NCBI RefSeq assembly: GCF_900002575.1
Contig: NZ_LN650648.1
Location: forward strand, 2,581,565 to 2,645,564
Source of the DNA: Romboutsia hominis
GTDB taxonomy: Bacteria > Bacillota > Clostridia > Peptostreptococcales > Peptostreptococcaceae
Length of the DNA stretch: 64,000 nt
Direction: 5' to 3'
Part shown: positions 1-8,215 of the stretch, piece by piece
Layout of the letters: each line of letters begins with the position of its first letter
How positions within the stretch are numbered: the stretch's first letter is position 1
Position numbers and translations under genes: made by a program
Notes under the pieces: generated by a model
The model's database searches: none
What the model was told of the DNA's origin: nothing
What the model saw: the letters and a program-made list of their open reading frames with translations, nothing else

Positions 1-13
1 AGTTTTTTCTCAT
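1..13 (-). CDS. first codons of an unidentified gene running off the left edge
   Basis: On the minus strand an ATG at 13-11 follows an AAGGA ribosome-binding site and a good promoter (45-73). Only four codons (Met-Arg-Lys-Asn) are inside the window, so nothing can be said about the product. The stretch 14-215 between it and the rplT terminator holds its leader and promoter and no other gene that I can see. Confidence 0.5.
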
Positions 14-44
14 TAGATACATCCTTCTTTTCAATTATTACTAT

Positions 45-73
45 ATTATATTCCAAAACCTATATAAAAACAA
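45..73 (-). promoter_or_regulatory. sigma-A-type promoter of the left-edge gene
   Basis: Reading the minus strand, TTGTTT (73-68) is followed after exactly 17 bases by TATAAT (50-45). Start of transcription would fall near 38, leaving a leader of about 25 bases that carries the ribosome-binding site. Confidence 0.6.
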
Positions 74-210
74 TAAAGGATATGTAAATTGGCCTATTTA
101 AAATATTCACAATTTATAAACTTCCTTTACATATTTTTAACAAAACGTATTCATATTATATAATTTTTTATTTTTTTATAGAGTATAAAATCTATAATTT
201 TATGGATATA

Positions 211-245
211 AAAAAAGCCTTTGAATTTTATTCAAAGGCTTTTTA
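211..245 (-). terminator. terminator of the infC-rpmI-rplT operon
   Basis: A perfect 10-bp stem (216-225 with 231-240, AGCCTTTGAA type) with a 5-base loop is followed on the minus strand by a run of T. A T run on the other side means it could also work in the plus direction. It lies 18 bases past the rplT stop. Confidence 0.85.
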
Positions 246-262
246 TGAACTTAACTATTTAA

Positions 263-619
263 TTAAGCTAATTTTGACTTAGCAACTTCTACTAATTTAG
301 CAAATCCTTGAGGATCGTTTATAGCCATTTCAGATAACATCTTTCTGTTAACTTCAACACCTGCTAATTTTAATCCGTTCATGAATCTTGAGTATGATAA
401 TCCATGAGCTCTAGTTCCAGCGTTTATTCTTTGTATCCAAAGTTTTCTGAAGTCTCTCTTCTTTAACTTTCTTCCTATATATGCGTTCTTTAACGCCTTC
501 ATTACGAATGTATTAGCTGGTCTGTATAACTTGCTTCTAGATCCTCTGAATCCTTTTGCAAGCTTTAATATTTTCTTATGCTTTTTACGAGCGTTCATTG
601 CTTTTTTAACTCTTGCCAT
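263..619 (-). CDS. rplT: 50S ribosomal protein L20
   Basis: The 118-residue protein has the usual length and the basic, Lys/Arg-rich N-terminal extension of L20 ([16 protein letters not shown]), which threads into 23S rRNA during early 50S assembly, followed by the globular C-terminal half. In Firmicutes the free protein also binds the leader of its own operon and shuts it down; a leader of that type is present upstream of infC (1421-1601). It is the last gene of infC-rpmI-rplT, starts at an ATG with a strong AGGAGGT site, and is followed directly by a terminator. Confidence 0.97.
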   Translation of the reverse strand: MARVKKAMNARKKHKKILKLAKGFRGSRSKLYRPANTFVMKALKNAYIGRKLKKRDFRKLWIQRINAGTRAHGLSYSRFMNGLKLAGVEVNRKMLSEMAINDPQGFAKLVEVAKSKLA

Positions 620-677
620 CTCTGTGACCTCCTTTGTTTTTCTCTTTTAAAATTTCTATTTTAATTTAATCCGATTT

Positions 678-872
678 TTAGTATGGTAATAATTGTGCTA
701 TTCTTCTAGCATCACCTTCACTAACTATTCCTGCTTTTCTTAATTGCATCTTAGTTTTAGCAGCTTTCTTAGTTAATATATGTCTTCTGAAAGCTTTAGC
801 TCTCTTTAATTTTCCACTTCCAGTTTTTTTGAATCTTTTAGCAGCTCCTCTATGAGTTTTCATTTTAGGCAT
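678..872 (-). CDS. rpmI: 50S ribosomal protein L35
   Basis: A 64-residue, strongly basic protein starting [21 protein letters not shown], the standard L35 signature and length. L35 sits on the 23S rRNA of the large subunit. It is the middle gene of the infC-rpmI-rplT operon, 27 bases after infC and 58 bases before rplT, with a GAGGAGG ribosome-binding site. Expression should follow the L20-controlled leader ahead of infC. Confidence 0.97.
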   Translation of the reverse strand: MPKMKTHRGAAKRFKKTGSGKLKRAKAFRRHILTKKAAKTKMQLRKAGIVSEGDARRIAQLLPY

Positions 873-899
873 TTTTATTTCCTCCTCTCAGTTTATCAT

Positions 900-1409
900 C
901 TATTTTTTTGGATCTATGATTACAACCATGTTATTGCCCTCAAATTTTGGTGGCTTTGCTGGTTCTCCAAACTCTTTTACTATATCTATAAACTTAAGCA
1001 TTACTTCTTTTCCAAGATCTTTATGTCCTAATTCTCTACCTCTAAATCTTAGCTCAACCTTAACTTTATCTCCTTTTTTAAGGAACTTTATAGCGTTGTT
1101 AGCCTTAGTATTTAAATCATTTGATTCTATACCTGGTCTAAGTCTTACTTCTTTAACAGTTACAACTTTCTGCTTTTTCTTAGACTCTTTTTCTTTTCTA
1201 GCTTGTTCGTACTTATACTTACCATAATCCATTATTCTGCATACCGGTGGTTGTGCATTAGGTGATATCATAACTAAGTCTAAGTTTCTTTCGTTAGCTA
1301 TTAATTGAGCTTCTCTAGCTGACATTATTCCTAATTGTTCTCCATCATGTGAAAGAACTCTTATTTCTTTTTCTCTTATTTGTTCGTTGATTGCTAATTC
1401 CTTGCTAAT
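900..1409 (-). CDS. infC: translation initiation factor IF-3 (ATT start)
   Basis: IF-3 binds the 30S subunit, blocks premature joining of 50S and checks the start codon. An ATG-only reading gives 141 residues beginning MSAREAQLIA, which cuts off the first strand of the N domain. The frame extends upstream without a stop to an ATT codon at 1409-1407, reading (M)SKELAINEQIREKEIR, with GGAGGTG placed just before it. This gives 169 residues, the family's usual length. Use of a rare AUU/AUA start is the known way IF-3 limits its own synthesis. It is the first gene of the operon; the L20-type leader lies directly upstream. Confidence 0.95.
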   Translation of the reverse strand: MSKELAINEQIREKEIRVLSHDGEQLGIMSAREAQLIANERNLDLVMISPNAQPPVCRIMDYGKYKYEQARKEKESKKKQKVVTVKEVRLRPGIESNDLNTKANNAIKFLKKGDKVKVELRFRGRELGHKDLGKEVMLKFIDIVKEFGEPAKPPKFEGNNMVVIIDPKK

Positions 1410-1420
1410 GGTAGGACACC

Positions 1421-1601
1421 TCCAAATTTTTTATATAAAATAAAAGGCGAATGATATAATCACCCGCCATATAAGTCAACAAATTTATATAAACCTAAAC
1501 ATATTGAAATAATATATTTAAAGTTTTGAACTTATATTTACCAGACAACCTAAGTCGAAAGGTGAGAAGCGGACTTCTACTTGCTTTTGTTATTAATTAC
1601 T
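1421..1601 (-). promoter_or_regulatory. L20/infC leader with attenuator
   Basis: The roughly 190-base untranslated leader contains the segment AGTAGAAGTCCGCTTCTCAC (1564-1583 on the minus strand), which I recognise as the conserved part of Firmicute infC/L20 leaders, where L20 binds. Near its 3' end is a stem (1460-1468 with 1446-1454, GGCGGGTGA pairing with TCATTCGCC through two G-T pairs) followed by a T-rich run. It can act as the attenuator that stops transcription when L20 is bound. Recognition is by memory of the family; the fold was not computed. Confidence 0.8.
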
Positions 1602-1607
1602 CTATAT

Positions 1608-1636
1608 AATATATCACTTCTAAATATTATTTGCAA
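1608..1636 (-). promoter_or_regulatory. promoter of infC-rpmI-rplT
   Basis: On the minus strand TTGCAA (1636-1631) and TATATT (1613-1608) are separated by exactly 17 bases, placing the transcript start near 1601, just ahead of the L20 leader. Confidence 0.7.
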
Positions 1637-1820
1637 CTATTTTTTTATTATTTTTTAAATTTTTTAATTCTCATAATATGTATAACTAACCTAAAATTTA
1701 TATTCTTAGTAATGATTAAACAAAGTTTTGGTTATACTTAAATATAAACAAATGATTTTTCGATGGTTTTTGGTTTGTTAGAAATTATAAAACCAATAAA
1801 CAATTTTTTATCTGAGGTGT

Positions 1821-3230
1821 ATGACTATGAAAATGTTAGACAATTTCTTTAAAAAGATTAACAAACCAGTACCTGTATTTGCTCAAACTAAACTTGAGAA
1901 AGAATCTCCTAAGGAAGACTCGGCTTCTACTAAACCTAAAACTACATTTTGTGATGTAGCTGGTTTAGATGAAGTAAAAGAAGAGTTGTTTGAAATAGTA
2001 GATTTTATGAAGTCTCCTGATAAGTACAAAAAAATGGGTGCTAAAATACCAAAAGGAGTATTATTTTATGGACCTCCTGGTACAGGTAAAACATTACTTG
2101 CATCCGCTGTAGCTGGTGAGACAAATTCATCTTTTTTCAATGTTACTGGTTCTGAGTTTGTTGAAAAATACGTTGGTGTAGGTGCTAAGCGTGTAAGAAC
2201 ACTTTTTGAAAAAGCTAGAAAAGAATCTCCTAGCATCATTTTTATAGATGAAATAGATGCTATTGGAGCAAAAAGACATCTTGAAAGTAATAACGAAAAA
2301 GATCAAACACTAAATCAATTATTAGTTGAAATGGATGGATTCACTAAAGACTCAAATGTCATAATAATAGGAGCTACTAATAGACTTGATCTTTTAGATG
2401 AAGCTCTCCTTAGACCCGGAAGATTTGACAGACATATACACATAGGTTCTCCTAACTATCATACTAGATGTGAAATTTTAAAAGTTCATACAAACAATAA
2501 ACCTCTTGATCCATCTGTAGATTTGGAATTACTTGCTAAGAAAACTCATGGATTTAACGGTGCTCATCTTTCAAATATAGCTAATGAAGCTGCTATATTT
2601 GCAGTTAGAGATAATAGTGATGTTATAACAACTGATCACTTTGATAAAGCACTTGAGAGAGTTATTGCAGGACTTGAATCTAAAAACTCTAAGTTAATAG
2701 AAAAAGAAAAACAAATAGTATCTTATCATGAGGCAGGACATGCTATTGTTAGCAATATACTTGGAATTTGTCCTATACAAAAAATATCAATAATACCTAG
2801 AGGACAAGCATTAGGGTATGTTCTCCAATTACCTGATGAAGATAGATATATCTACACAAAAGAAGAATTAATTGGTAAAATGAAAATTTTATTAGCAGGT
2901 AAAGCATCTGAAGAAATAATTTTTAATCATAAATCAACAGGCGCAAAAGATGACTTAAAAAAGGTAACAGATATAGCAAATCAAATGGTTTGTGAGTATG
3001 GTATGAGTAACTTAGGATTTATGACTATAGATGGAAATGTAAAAACATTTATGTCTGAACAAGTTCAAAAAGAAGCCAATGATATTGTCCAAAATTGTTA
3101 CAATGAAACTTTAAGTCTTTTAAAGGATAATATAAATGATCTACATGTAGTTTCTAAACATTTATTTGATAATGAAACTATGACTCATGAAGAATTAAAG
3201 TCTTTGATAACTAAACAATTTATAAATTAA
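1821..3230 (+). CDS. FtsH-like AAA+ zinc metalloprotease without membrane anchor
   Basis: An ATP-driven protease of the FtsH (M41) family. Visible are Walker A GPPGTGKT (residues 84-91), Walker B FIDEID (141-146), the second region of homology ([20 protein letters not shown]), and the zinc-protease motif HEAGH (303-307) with a downstream acidic ligand near [11 protein letters not shown]. At 469 residues it is about 140-180 shorter than classical FtsH: the two N-terminal membrane segments and the periplasmic domain are missing, replaced by about 40 polar residues. It should therefore be a soluble hexamer. The start ATG has a GAGGTG site. The leader carries a small inverted repeat (TTGGTTT 1770-1776, AAACCAA 1790-1796) of unknown meaning. 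A normal membrane-bound ftsH probably exists elsewhere in the genome, which I cannot see. Confidence 0.9.
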   Translation: MTMKMLDNFFKKINKPVPVFAQTKLEKESPKEDSASTKPKTTFCDVAGLDEVKEELFEIVDFMKSPDKYKKMGAKIPKGVLFYGPPGTGKTLLASAVAGETNSSFFNVTGSEFVEKYVGVGAKRVRTLFEKARKESPSIIFIDEIDAIGAKRHLESNNEKDQTLNQLLVEMDGFTKDSNVIIIGATNRLDLLDEALLRPGRFDRHIHIGSPNYHTRCEILKVHTNNKPLDPSVDLELLAKKTHGFNGAHLSNIANEAAIFAVRDNSDVITTDHFDKALERVIAGLESKNSKLIEKEKQIVSYHEAGHAIVSNILGICPIQKISIIPRGQALGYVLQLPDEDRYIYTKEELIGKMKILLAGKASEEIIFNHKSTGAKDDLKKVTDIANQMVCEYGMSNLGFMTIDGNVKTFMSEQVQKEANDIVQNCYNETLSLLKDNINDLHVVSKHLFDNETMTHEELKSLITKQFIN

Positions 3231-3232
3231 TC

Positions 3233-3275
3233 AAAAAAGGGTATTAATAAAATTTTATTAATACCCTTTTTCTTT
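3233..3275. terminator. bidirectional terminator between the ftsH-like gene and thrS
   Basis: A long A/T-rich inverted repeat around GGGTATTAATAAA / TTTATTAATACCC, with an A run on the left and a T run on the right. It sits between the convergent ends of the two genes and can serve both. Confidence 0.85.
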
Positions 3276-3276
3276 A

Positions 3277-5196
3277 TTAGGCTAACTCTATATTAGTTCT
3301 TTCTTCTATTTCTTTTAATATAGTTTCTAAGAATTCATTTAAGTCTAAGCTTCCTATTTCTCCATTATCTCTTGATCTAACAGATACTTTCTTATCAGCT
3401 TCTTCTTTTTCTCCTACTATTAACATGTAAGGTACTTTTTGAAGCTGAGCTTCTCTTATCTTGAATCCTGTTTTTTCTGCTCTATCATCTATTTCAACTC
3501 TTATACCTTTGTCAAATAAAGCTTTTTTAACTTCCTTAGCATAATCATTGTATTTATCTGATATAGGTAATATCTTAACTTGAGTTGGAGCTAACCAAAC
3601 TGGGAATTTACCAGCATAGTGCTCTATTAATATACCTATAAATCTTTCTATACTTCCGAATGCAACTCTGTGTATCATTACTGGTCTATGCTTTTCACCA
3701 TCTTGACCTATATAAGTTATATCAAATCTTTGAGGTAATTGCATATCTAATTGTATTGTTCCACATTGCCAAGTTCTTCCTAAACAATCTCTTAAGTGGA
3801 AGTCTATCTTAGGTCCGTAGAATGCTCCATCTCCTGGATTTAACTTATATGGTAAATTTAACTCTTCTAAAGCTTCTCTTAATCCATTTTCAGCTACTTC
3901 CCACTCTTCATCAGTTCCTATAGAAGATTCTGGTCTAGTAGATAACTCCATATGATATTCGAATCCAAATACCTTATAAACACTATCTATTAATGAAACT
4001 ACACCTTTTATTTCATCTTTTATTTGTTCTGGTAACATGAATATATGTGCATCATCTTGAGTAAATGCTCTAACTCTCATAAGTCCATGTAATGCTCCAG
4101 ATAATTCATGTCTATGAACTCTACCTAATTCAGCAACTCTCATAGGGAAATCTCTGTATGAATGTGGCTTGAAGTTGTAGAATAACATTCCTCCCGGACA
4201 GTTCATTGGTTTTATAGCGAAATCTTGCTCATCTATACCCACAGTATACATATTTTCTTTGTAGTGGAACCAGTGACCTGAAGTTTCCCATAATTGTCTG
4301 TTTAATATTATTGGAGTTTCTATTTCTACATAGTTATCTTTTCTATGAACTTCTCTCCAGAAGTTTAATAATGCATTTTTAAGTTCCATACCTTTTGGTA
4401 GGAATAATGGGAATCCTGGACCTTCTTCTGGTATGAAGAATAACTCTAATTCTTTACCTAATTTTCTATGGTCTCTCTTTTTAGCTTCTTCTAACATGTG
4501 TAGGTATTCTTCTAAATCTTTATTCTTTTCGAAAGATATTCCGTATACTCTTTGAAGCATTTTGTTCTTTTCATCTCCACGCCAGTAAGCTCCTGTTACA
4601 TTTAATAACTTAACTGATTTTACCTTCTTAGTTGATGGTAAATGTGGCCCTCTACATAAATCAGTAAAGTCCCCTTGCTTATAGAAAGATATTACTTCCC
4701 CTTCTGGTAACTCTGATATAAGCTCTACTTTATAATCTTCACCATTTTCTTTAGCCCAAGCTAAAGCTTCTTCTCTTGGTAATTCAAATCTTTCTATAGC
4801 TAAATCTTCTTTAGCTATTTTCTTCATTTCTTTCTCTATTTTTTCTAAATCTTCAGCTGATAATCTGTGCTCTAAGTCTATATCATAGTAGAATCCATTT
4901 TCTATACTTGGTCCTATTGCAAGCTTAGCTTCTGGATATAATCTCTTTATAGCTTGAGCTAACATATGAGCTGATGTATGTCTAAATACATCTTTTCCTT
5001 CTACATCATCAAATTTAAATAAGTTTAATTCACAATCTTCATTTATTTTATAGTCTAAACCTACTACTTCTCCATTTACAGATGCTGCTACTATAGCTCT
5101 AGCTAAGCCTTCACTTATAGATTTTGCTACATCCATGATAGAGATACCTTGTTCAAATTCTTTTACTGAACCATCTTTTAAAGTTACTTTAACCAT
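3277..5196 (-). CDS. thrS: threonine--tRNA ligase
   Basis: Charges tRNA-Thr with threonine. The 639 residues show all domains in order: N-terminal TGS domain (1-60), the editing domain with HTSAH and the CRGPH motif (about 70-220), the class II core with motif 1, motif 2 (RHELSGALHGLMRVRAFTQDD) and motif 3 (GSIERFIGILIEH), the zinc site with MNCPGG, and the anticodon-binding domain (about 540-639). ATG with GAGGAGG site. Expression is set by the T-box leader upstream (5197-5552), so the gene should be read through only when uncharged tRNA-Thr accumulates. Confidence 0.98.
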   Translation of the reverse strand: MVKVTLKDGSVKEFEQGISIMDVAKSISEGLARAIVAASVNGEVVGLDYKINEDCELNLFKFDDVEGKDVFRHTSAHMLAQAIKRLYPEAKLAIGPSIENGFYYDIDLEHRLSAEDLEKIEKEMKKIAKEDLAIERFELPREEALAWAKENGEDYKVELISELPEGEVISFYKQGDFTDLCRGPHLPSTKKVKSVKLLNVTGAYWRGDEKNKMLQRVYGISFEKNKDLEEYLHMLEEAKKRDHRKLGKELELFFIPEEGPGFPLFLPKGMELKNALLNFWREVHRKDNYVEIETPIILNRQLWETSGHWFHYKENMYTVGIDEQDFAIKPMNCPGGMLFYNFKPHSYRDFPMRVAELGRVHRHELSGALHGLMRVRAFTQDDAHIFMLPEQIKDEIKGVVSLIDSVYKVFGFEYHMELSTRPESSIGTDEEWEVAENGLREALEELNLPYKLNPGDGAFYGPKIDFHLRDCLGRTWQCGTIQLDMQLPQRFDITYIGQDGEKHRPVMIHRVAFGSIERFIGILIEHYAGKFPVWLAPTQVKILPISDKYNDYAKEVKKALFDKGIRVEIDDRAEKTGFKIREAQLQKVPYMLIVGEKEEADKKVSVRSRDNGEIGSLDLNEFLETILKEIEERTNIELA

Positions 5197-5552
5197 TTTT
5201 GTTACCTCCTCTATTATTTTTTAATTTATTTCCTATTTATTTAGATATACTGATATCTAAATATAATTACCTAAATCATTTTTATTATTTCATGAAATTA
5301 AAAAAACTCGACCCAAATATATATATTTGGGACGAGTATAAATTCGCGGTTCCACCCAAGTTGATGTATATAATACACCCTCTTAAGACGACTATAAGGT
5401 AGTCAACCGAATACTTTCACATATGCTACTAAATTCTGCTCCAAGGTAGTTTTCAAATAGACATATTTAGACGAGCTTTCAGCCGGTGACTCATCTTCTC
5501 TGGAAATTGTTTCTATTTTACTTGTCCTTTTCATCGCAATTTCTATTAAGTT
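5197..5552 (-). promoter_or_regulatory. T-box leader of thrS (tRNA-Thr sensing)
   Basis: The minus strand carries the hallmark T-box sequence TGGAACCGCGA (about 5354-5344) just upstream of a strong terminator stem (arms around 5306-5320 and 5323-5337, one A-A mismatch) followed by seven T. Upstream lies the long stem I region with GATGAGTCACCGGCTGAAAG. ACC at 5447-5445, in CTACCTT, is a likely threonine specifier codon. Known mechanism: uncharged tRNA pairs with the specifier and the T-box and favours antitermination. The specifier assignment is inference. Confidence 0.93.
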
Positions 5553-5558
5553 AGTATC

Positions 5559-5587
5559 ATTATATCAGATAGTAATAGTTCTATCAA
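5559..5587 (-). promoter_or_regulatory. promoter of thrS
   Basis: TTGATA (5587-5582) and TATAAT (5564-5559) on the minus strand with exactly 17 bases between them. The start would fall near 5552, at the head of the T-box leader. No clear terminator separates it from the DUF445 gene upstream. Confidence 0.8.
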
Positions 5588-5595
5588 CCATAATA

Positions 5596-6198
5596 TTATA
5601 GAATTACTATTATTATTCCTTGCACTATTCCTATTGCAAAACCTAATACAAATCCTAAGATCTCTATATGCTTTAATTCATTTTTAGCAACTTTAAGAAT
5701 TATTTCTTCTAATTCATATAAGTCAAGTTCATTAATCTTATCTTCTATCATTTGCTGGATATTTATTCTTTTACTAGCCTTATTTATCATTTCACTACTT
5801 AAATCATCTATACTATTTTTTATTTCTTCTTCTATCATATCTGATACATAAGATTGTATAAGATTTTTTATTGAACTTGGTGCAAATGACATTTTTTCAT
5901 TTAATATACTTTTTATTTTAATTTGTATATACTCTGCTATTTTATCCTTATCTTCATCTGTAATAACTTGATTAAGTATTTCATCAATAGATAAAAATTC
6001 ATCTTGTATAATCTCACCTATATTAGTTGCTATTTCACTTCTTCTTTTTGGTATTATACCGATTATTTCTGTATTAATTATAGGTATTTTTATTGGATTA
6101 ATAGGCCTAAATATTAACTTTATTGCTATTATATTAGTAATATATCCTATTACGCCCCCTATAATCGCAAGTATTAAAACTTTTAATAAATTATCCAT
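5596..6198 (-). CDS. DUF445-family membrane protein (YheB-like)
   Basis: A 200-residue protein with one hydrophobic segment at the N terminus (residues about 5-30, LKVLILAIIGGVIGYITNIIAIKL) and one at the C terminus (about 178-200), flanking a charged helical middle. The sequence GYITNIIAIKLIFRP is characteristic of DUF445, which includes Bacillus YheB. The function is not established; family members are membrane proteins. It is short for the family, which often reaches 370-400 residues. It lies upstream of thrS and downstream of the YtxC-like gene. Confidence 0.75.
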   Translation of the reverse strand: MDNLLKVLILAIIGGVIGYITNIIAIKLIFRPINPIKIPIINTEIIGIIPKRRSEIATNIGEIIQDEFLSIDEILNQVITDEDKDKIAEYIQIKIKSILNEKMSFAPSSIKNLIQSYVSDMIEEEIKNSIDDLSSEMINKASKRINIQQMIEDKINELDLYELEEIILKVAKNELKHIEILGFVLGFAIGIVQGIIIVIL

Positions 6199-6336
6199 TT
6201 TGCAATCTCCTTACTAATATTAATTCTGTCCATATCTTACATAATTATAAGCTTTTTCATTTAATAAATAAAGCTATCTAATTATTGTATAATATTAACA
6301 TAACTTACATTAGTTAAGAAGAATTATCTATATTCT

Positions 6337-7110
6337 TTAATTTTGATATACTATACTAACCTTATCTCCAAATATAGATTTTATGGTATTTATCATTTCT
6401 TTAGATATATTATTTTTTAATGTATCTAGTATTTCTATTTTCTTAGGGCATAAACTTAGTAAAGTGCTTATTAAAAAATCTTCTGAATTTAAGTTTTCTT
6501 CTATAACCATATTTACAATATCTTCATTATTCATTTCATTTATTCTATTGCCATTTTTATCATATATAAGAAAAGTATCTTCGTCTTTTATATGCACTTT
6601 CACTAAGTCAATTTTATCATCTTGAATTTCTATAAAATATTTAAGAACCTTTATAAATTCATCTTGGTCCTTTTTAATTATGTATTCTTCTACTGCCCTA
6701 TCTGTTACAGCTAATATGTATTTTTTAAAATTTTTCATCCTAAAATTAACAAATCCATCTAAATTTATGTAGTCATTTGTCCTTATATAATCTAGCAGCT
6801 TTTGCCGTATGGATTCTTCTATAAATGGTTCCTTATTTTTTAATATTTCTAAAGAATATATATATATTTCATCTTTTTCATCTGGATAAATATTACTATA
6901 TTCCTTATCTATATGGTCTTTTAATATTTTATCTCTTATAATTTTCATTACTATACTAGATATCCCATTTATAGTAGATTTGTTATTCTCATTAATATCA
7001 AGTTCAATTTCTACAATTTCATTATCCTCTGATATATTCTTGCTTTTAGAAAAAATATTTTTAGCATAAAGTTTTTCTTCTGATAATAAACTCACTTTTA
7101 TTGTCTTCAT
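6337..7110 (-). CDS. ytxC: YtxC-like putative sporulation protein
   Basis: A soluble 257-residue protein without recognisable catalytic motifs. The segments ...REKLLDYIRTNDYINLDGFVNFRMKNF and AVDRAVEEYI-like stretches (here VTDRAVEEYIIKKDQDEFIKVLKYF) match what I remember of the YtxC family, annotated as a putative sporulation protein. The position supports this: ytxC lies close to thrS in Bacillus. Function is unknown. ATG with AAGGAT site. Confidence 0.75.
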   Translation of the reverse strand: MKTIKVSLLSEEKLYAKNIFSKSKNISEDNEIVEIELDINENNKSTINGISSIVMKIIRDKILKDHIDKEYSNIYPDEKDEIYIYSLEILKNKEPFIEESIRQKLLDYIRTNDYINLDGFVNFRMKNFKKYILAVTDRAVEEYIIKKDQDEFIKVLKYFIEIQDDKIDLVKVHIKDEDTFLIYDKNGNRINEMNNEDIVNMVIEENLNSEDFLISTLLSLCPKKIEILDTLKNNISKEMINTIKSIFGDKVSIVYQN

Positions 7111-7244
7111 ACCTAACTTGTGATCCTTTCTTGATTTAAGAGGAACCTAGATAATTATTTCAAGATAGTTGTTTATATCAATATATCTTATAGATTTTAT
7201 TATATGTGTTTTTATATTTTTAATTCATATTATATTAATTTTTA

Positions 7245-7278
7245 AAAAAAATGATAGCTTTAAGCTATCATTTTTTTG
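7245..7278 (-). terminator. terminator of the BMP-type ABC operon
   Basis: Stem AAATGATAGCTT / AAGCTATCATTT (7249-7272) flanked by an A run and a T run, directly after the last permease gene. It can act in both directions. Confidence 0.85.
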
Positions 7279-7279
7279 A

Positions 7280-8215
7280 TTATCTTTCACCTTTTTTATA
7301 AGGGTTACCAAGTGCTGCTGGTGCTTTAGAACTCTTAACGAAGATAACTAAAACTATTAATGTTACAACATATGGTATCATAGATAATAAGTTTTCATTT
7401 ATGCTAAATGGCAATGACGGATTACCAAAGAATACTGATAATGCTGTAGAGAATCCAAATAATAGACAAGCTACCATTGCCCATTGAGGTCTCCACTTAC
7501 CAAATATAACTGCTGCTAATGCTATATATCCTTGACCTGATATTAATGTAGGTCTGAATGAAGAAACAACAGCTAAACTCATTGATGCTCCCCCTAAACC
7601 TGCTAATATACCAGATATTATAACTGCTGCATATCTTGTTTTAGCAACACTTATACCTAATGTATCTGCTGCACCTGGATGTTCTCCAACTGCTCTAACT
7701 CTTAAACCAAATTTAGTTTTATATAGTACATAATAAACTACTGCAACTAATATAAATGCTAAAAATACTGTTGCATATGAATTAAATATTGTATCTAATA
7801 TACTTCCTGTTTCAAATAAACCATGTAAAGGTCTTGGTATTTTATTTTCCATTGGTATTGTTGGTGTCATTGTTGCACCATCAAACATTATCTTAGATGT
7901 AAATAATGCTACCCCAGGAGCTAATAAGTTTATTGCAACCCCTGATATTGTGTGGTCTGCATTACAAGTTATTGTTGCAAATGCATGTATTAAAGCAAAT
8001 AGTCCACCTGCTAATCCACCAATTAAAAATGCTATCCAAGGATTTCCTATAAGAACACCTGCTGCTGCTGCTGAGAATGCTCCTATTGTCATCATTCCTT
8101 CTAGTCCTATATTAACTATACCTGAATTCTCTGAAAATACTCCACCTAATGCTGCAAATATAAGGGGCGTAGAGTACATTAAAGTGGTACTAATGATTAA
8201 AGCTAAATCTTCCAT
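7280..8215 (-). CDS. ABC transporter permease, nucleoside-type (NupQ-like)
   Basis: An integral membrane permease of 311 residues and about 8-9 hydrophobic segments, BPD_transp_2 family. The stretch GGVFSENSGIVNIGLEGMM near residue 25 is typical of the second permease of BMP-linked nucleoside importers (NupQ/YufQ). It pairs with the NupP-like permease upstream, with which it shares one base of overlap (start/stop at 8215), and with the double ATPase further up. Substrate, by family, is purine or pyrimidine nucleosides; this is not shown by the sequence. Confidence 0.9.
   Translation of the reverse strand: MEDLALIISTTLMYSTPLIFAALGGVFSENSGIVNIGLEGMMTIGAFSAAAAGVLIGNPWIAFLIGGLAGGLFALIHAFATITCNADHTISGVAINLLAPGVALFTSKIMFDGATMTPTIPMENKIPRPLHGLFETGSILDTIFNSYATVFLAFILVAVVYYVLYKTKFGLRVRAVGEHPGAADTLGISVAKTRYAAVIISGILAGLGGASMSLAVVSSFRPTLISGQGYIALAAVIFGKWRPQWAMVACLLFGFSTALSVFFGNPSLPFSINENLLSMIPYVVTLIVLVIFVKSSKAPAALGNPYKKGER

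Noticed and set aside
916-1227. A 103-codon plus-strand frame
   Set aside because: Mirror of infC; Leu/Ser/Phe-rich composition of a reversed AT-rich gene.
5199-5402. A 67-codon frame on the plus strand
   Set aside because: It runs antisense to the thrS T-box and its terminator, without a ribosome site.
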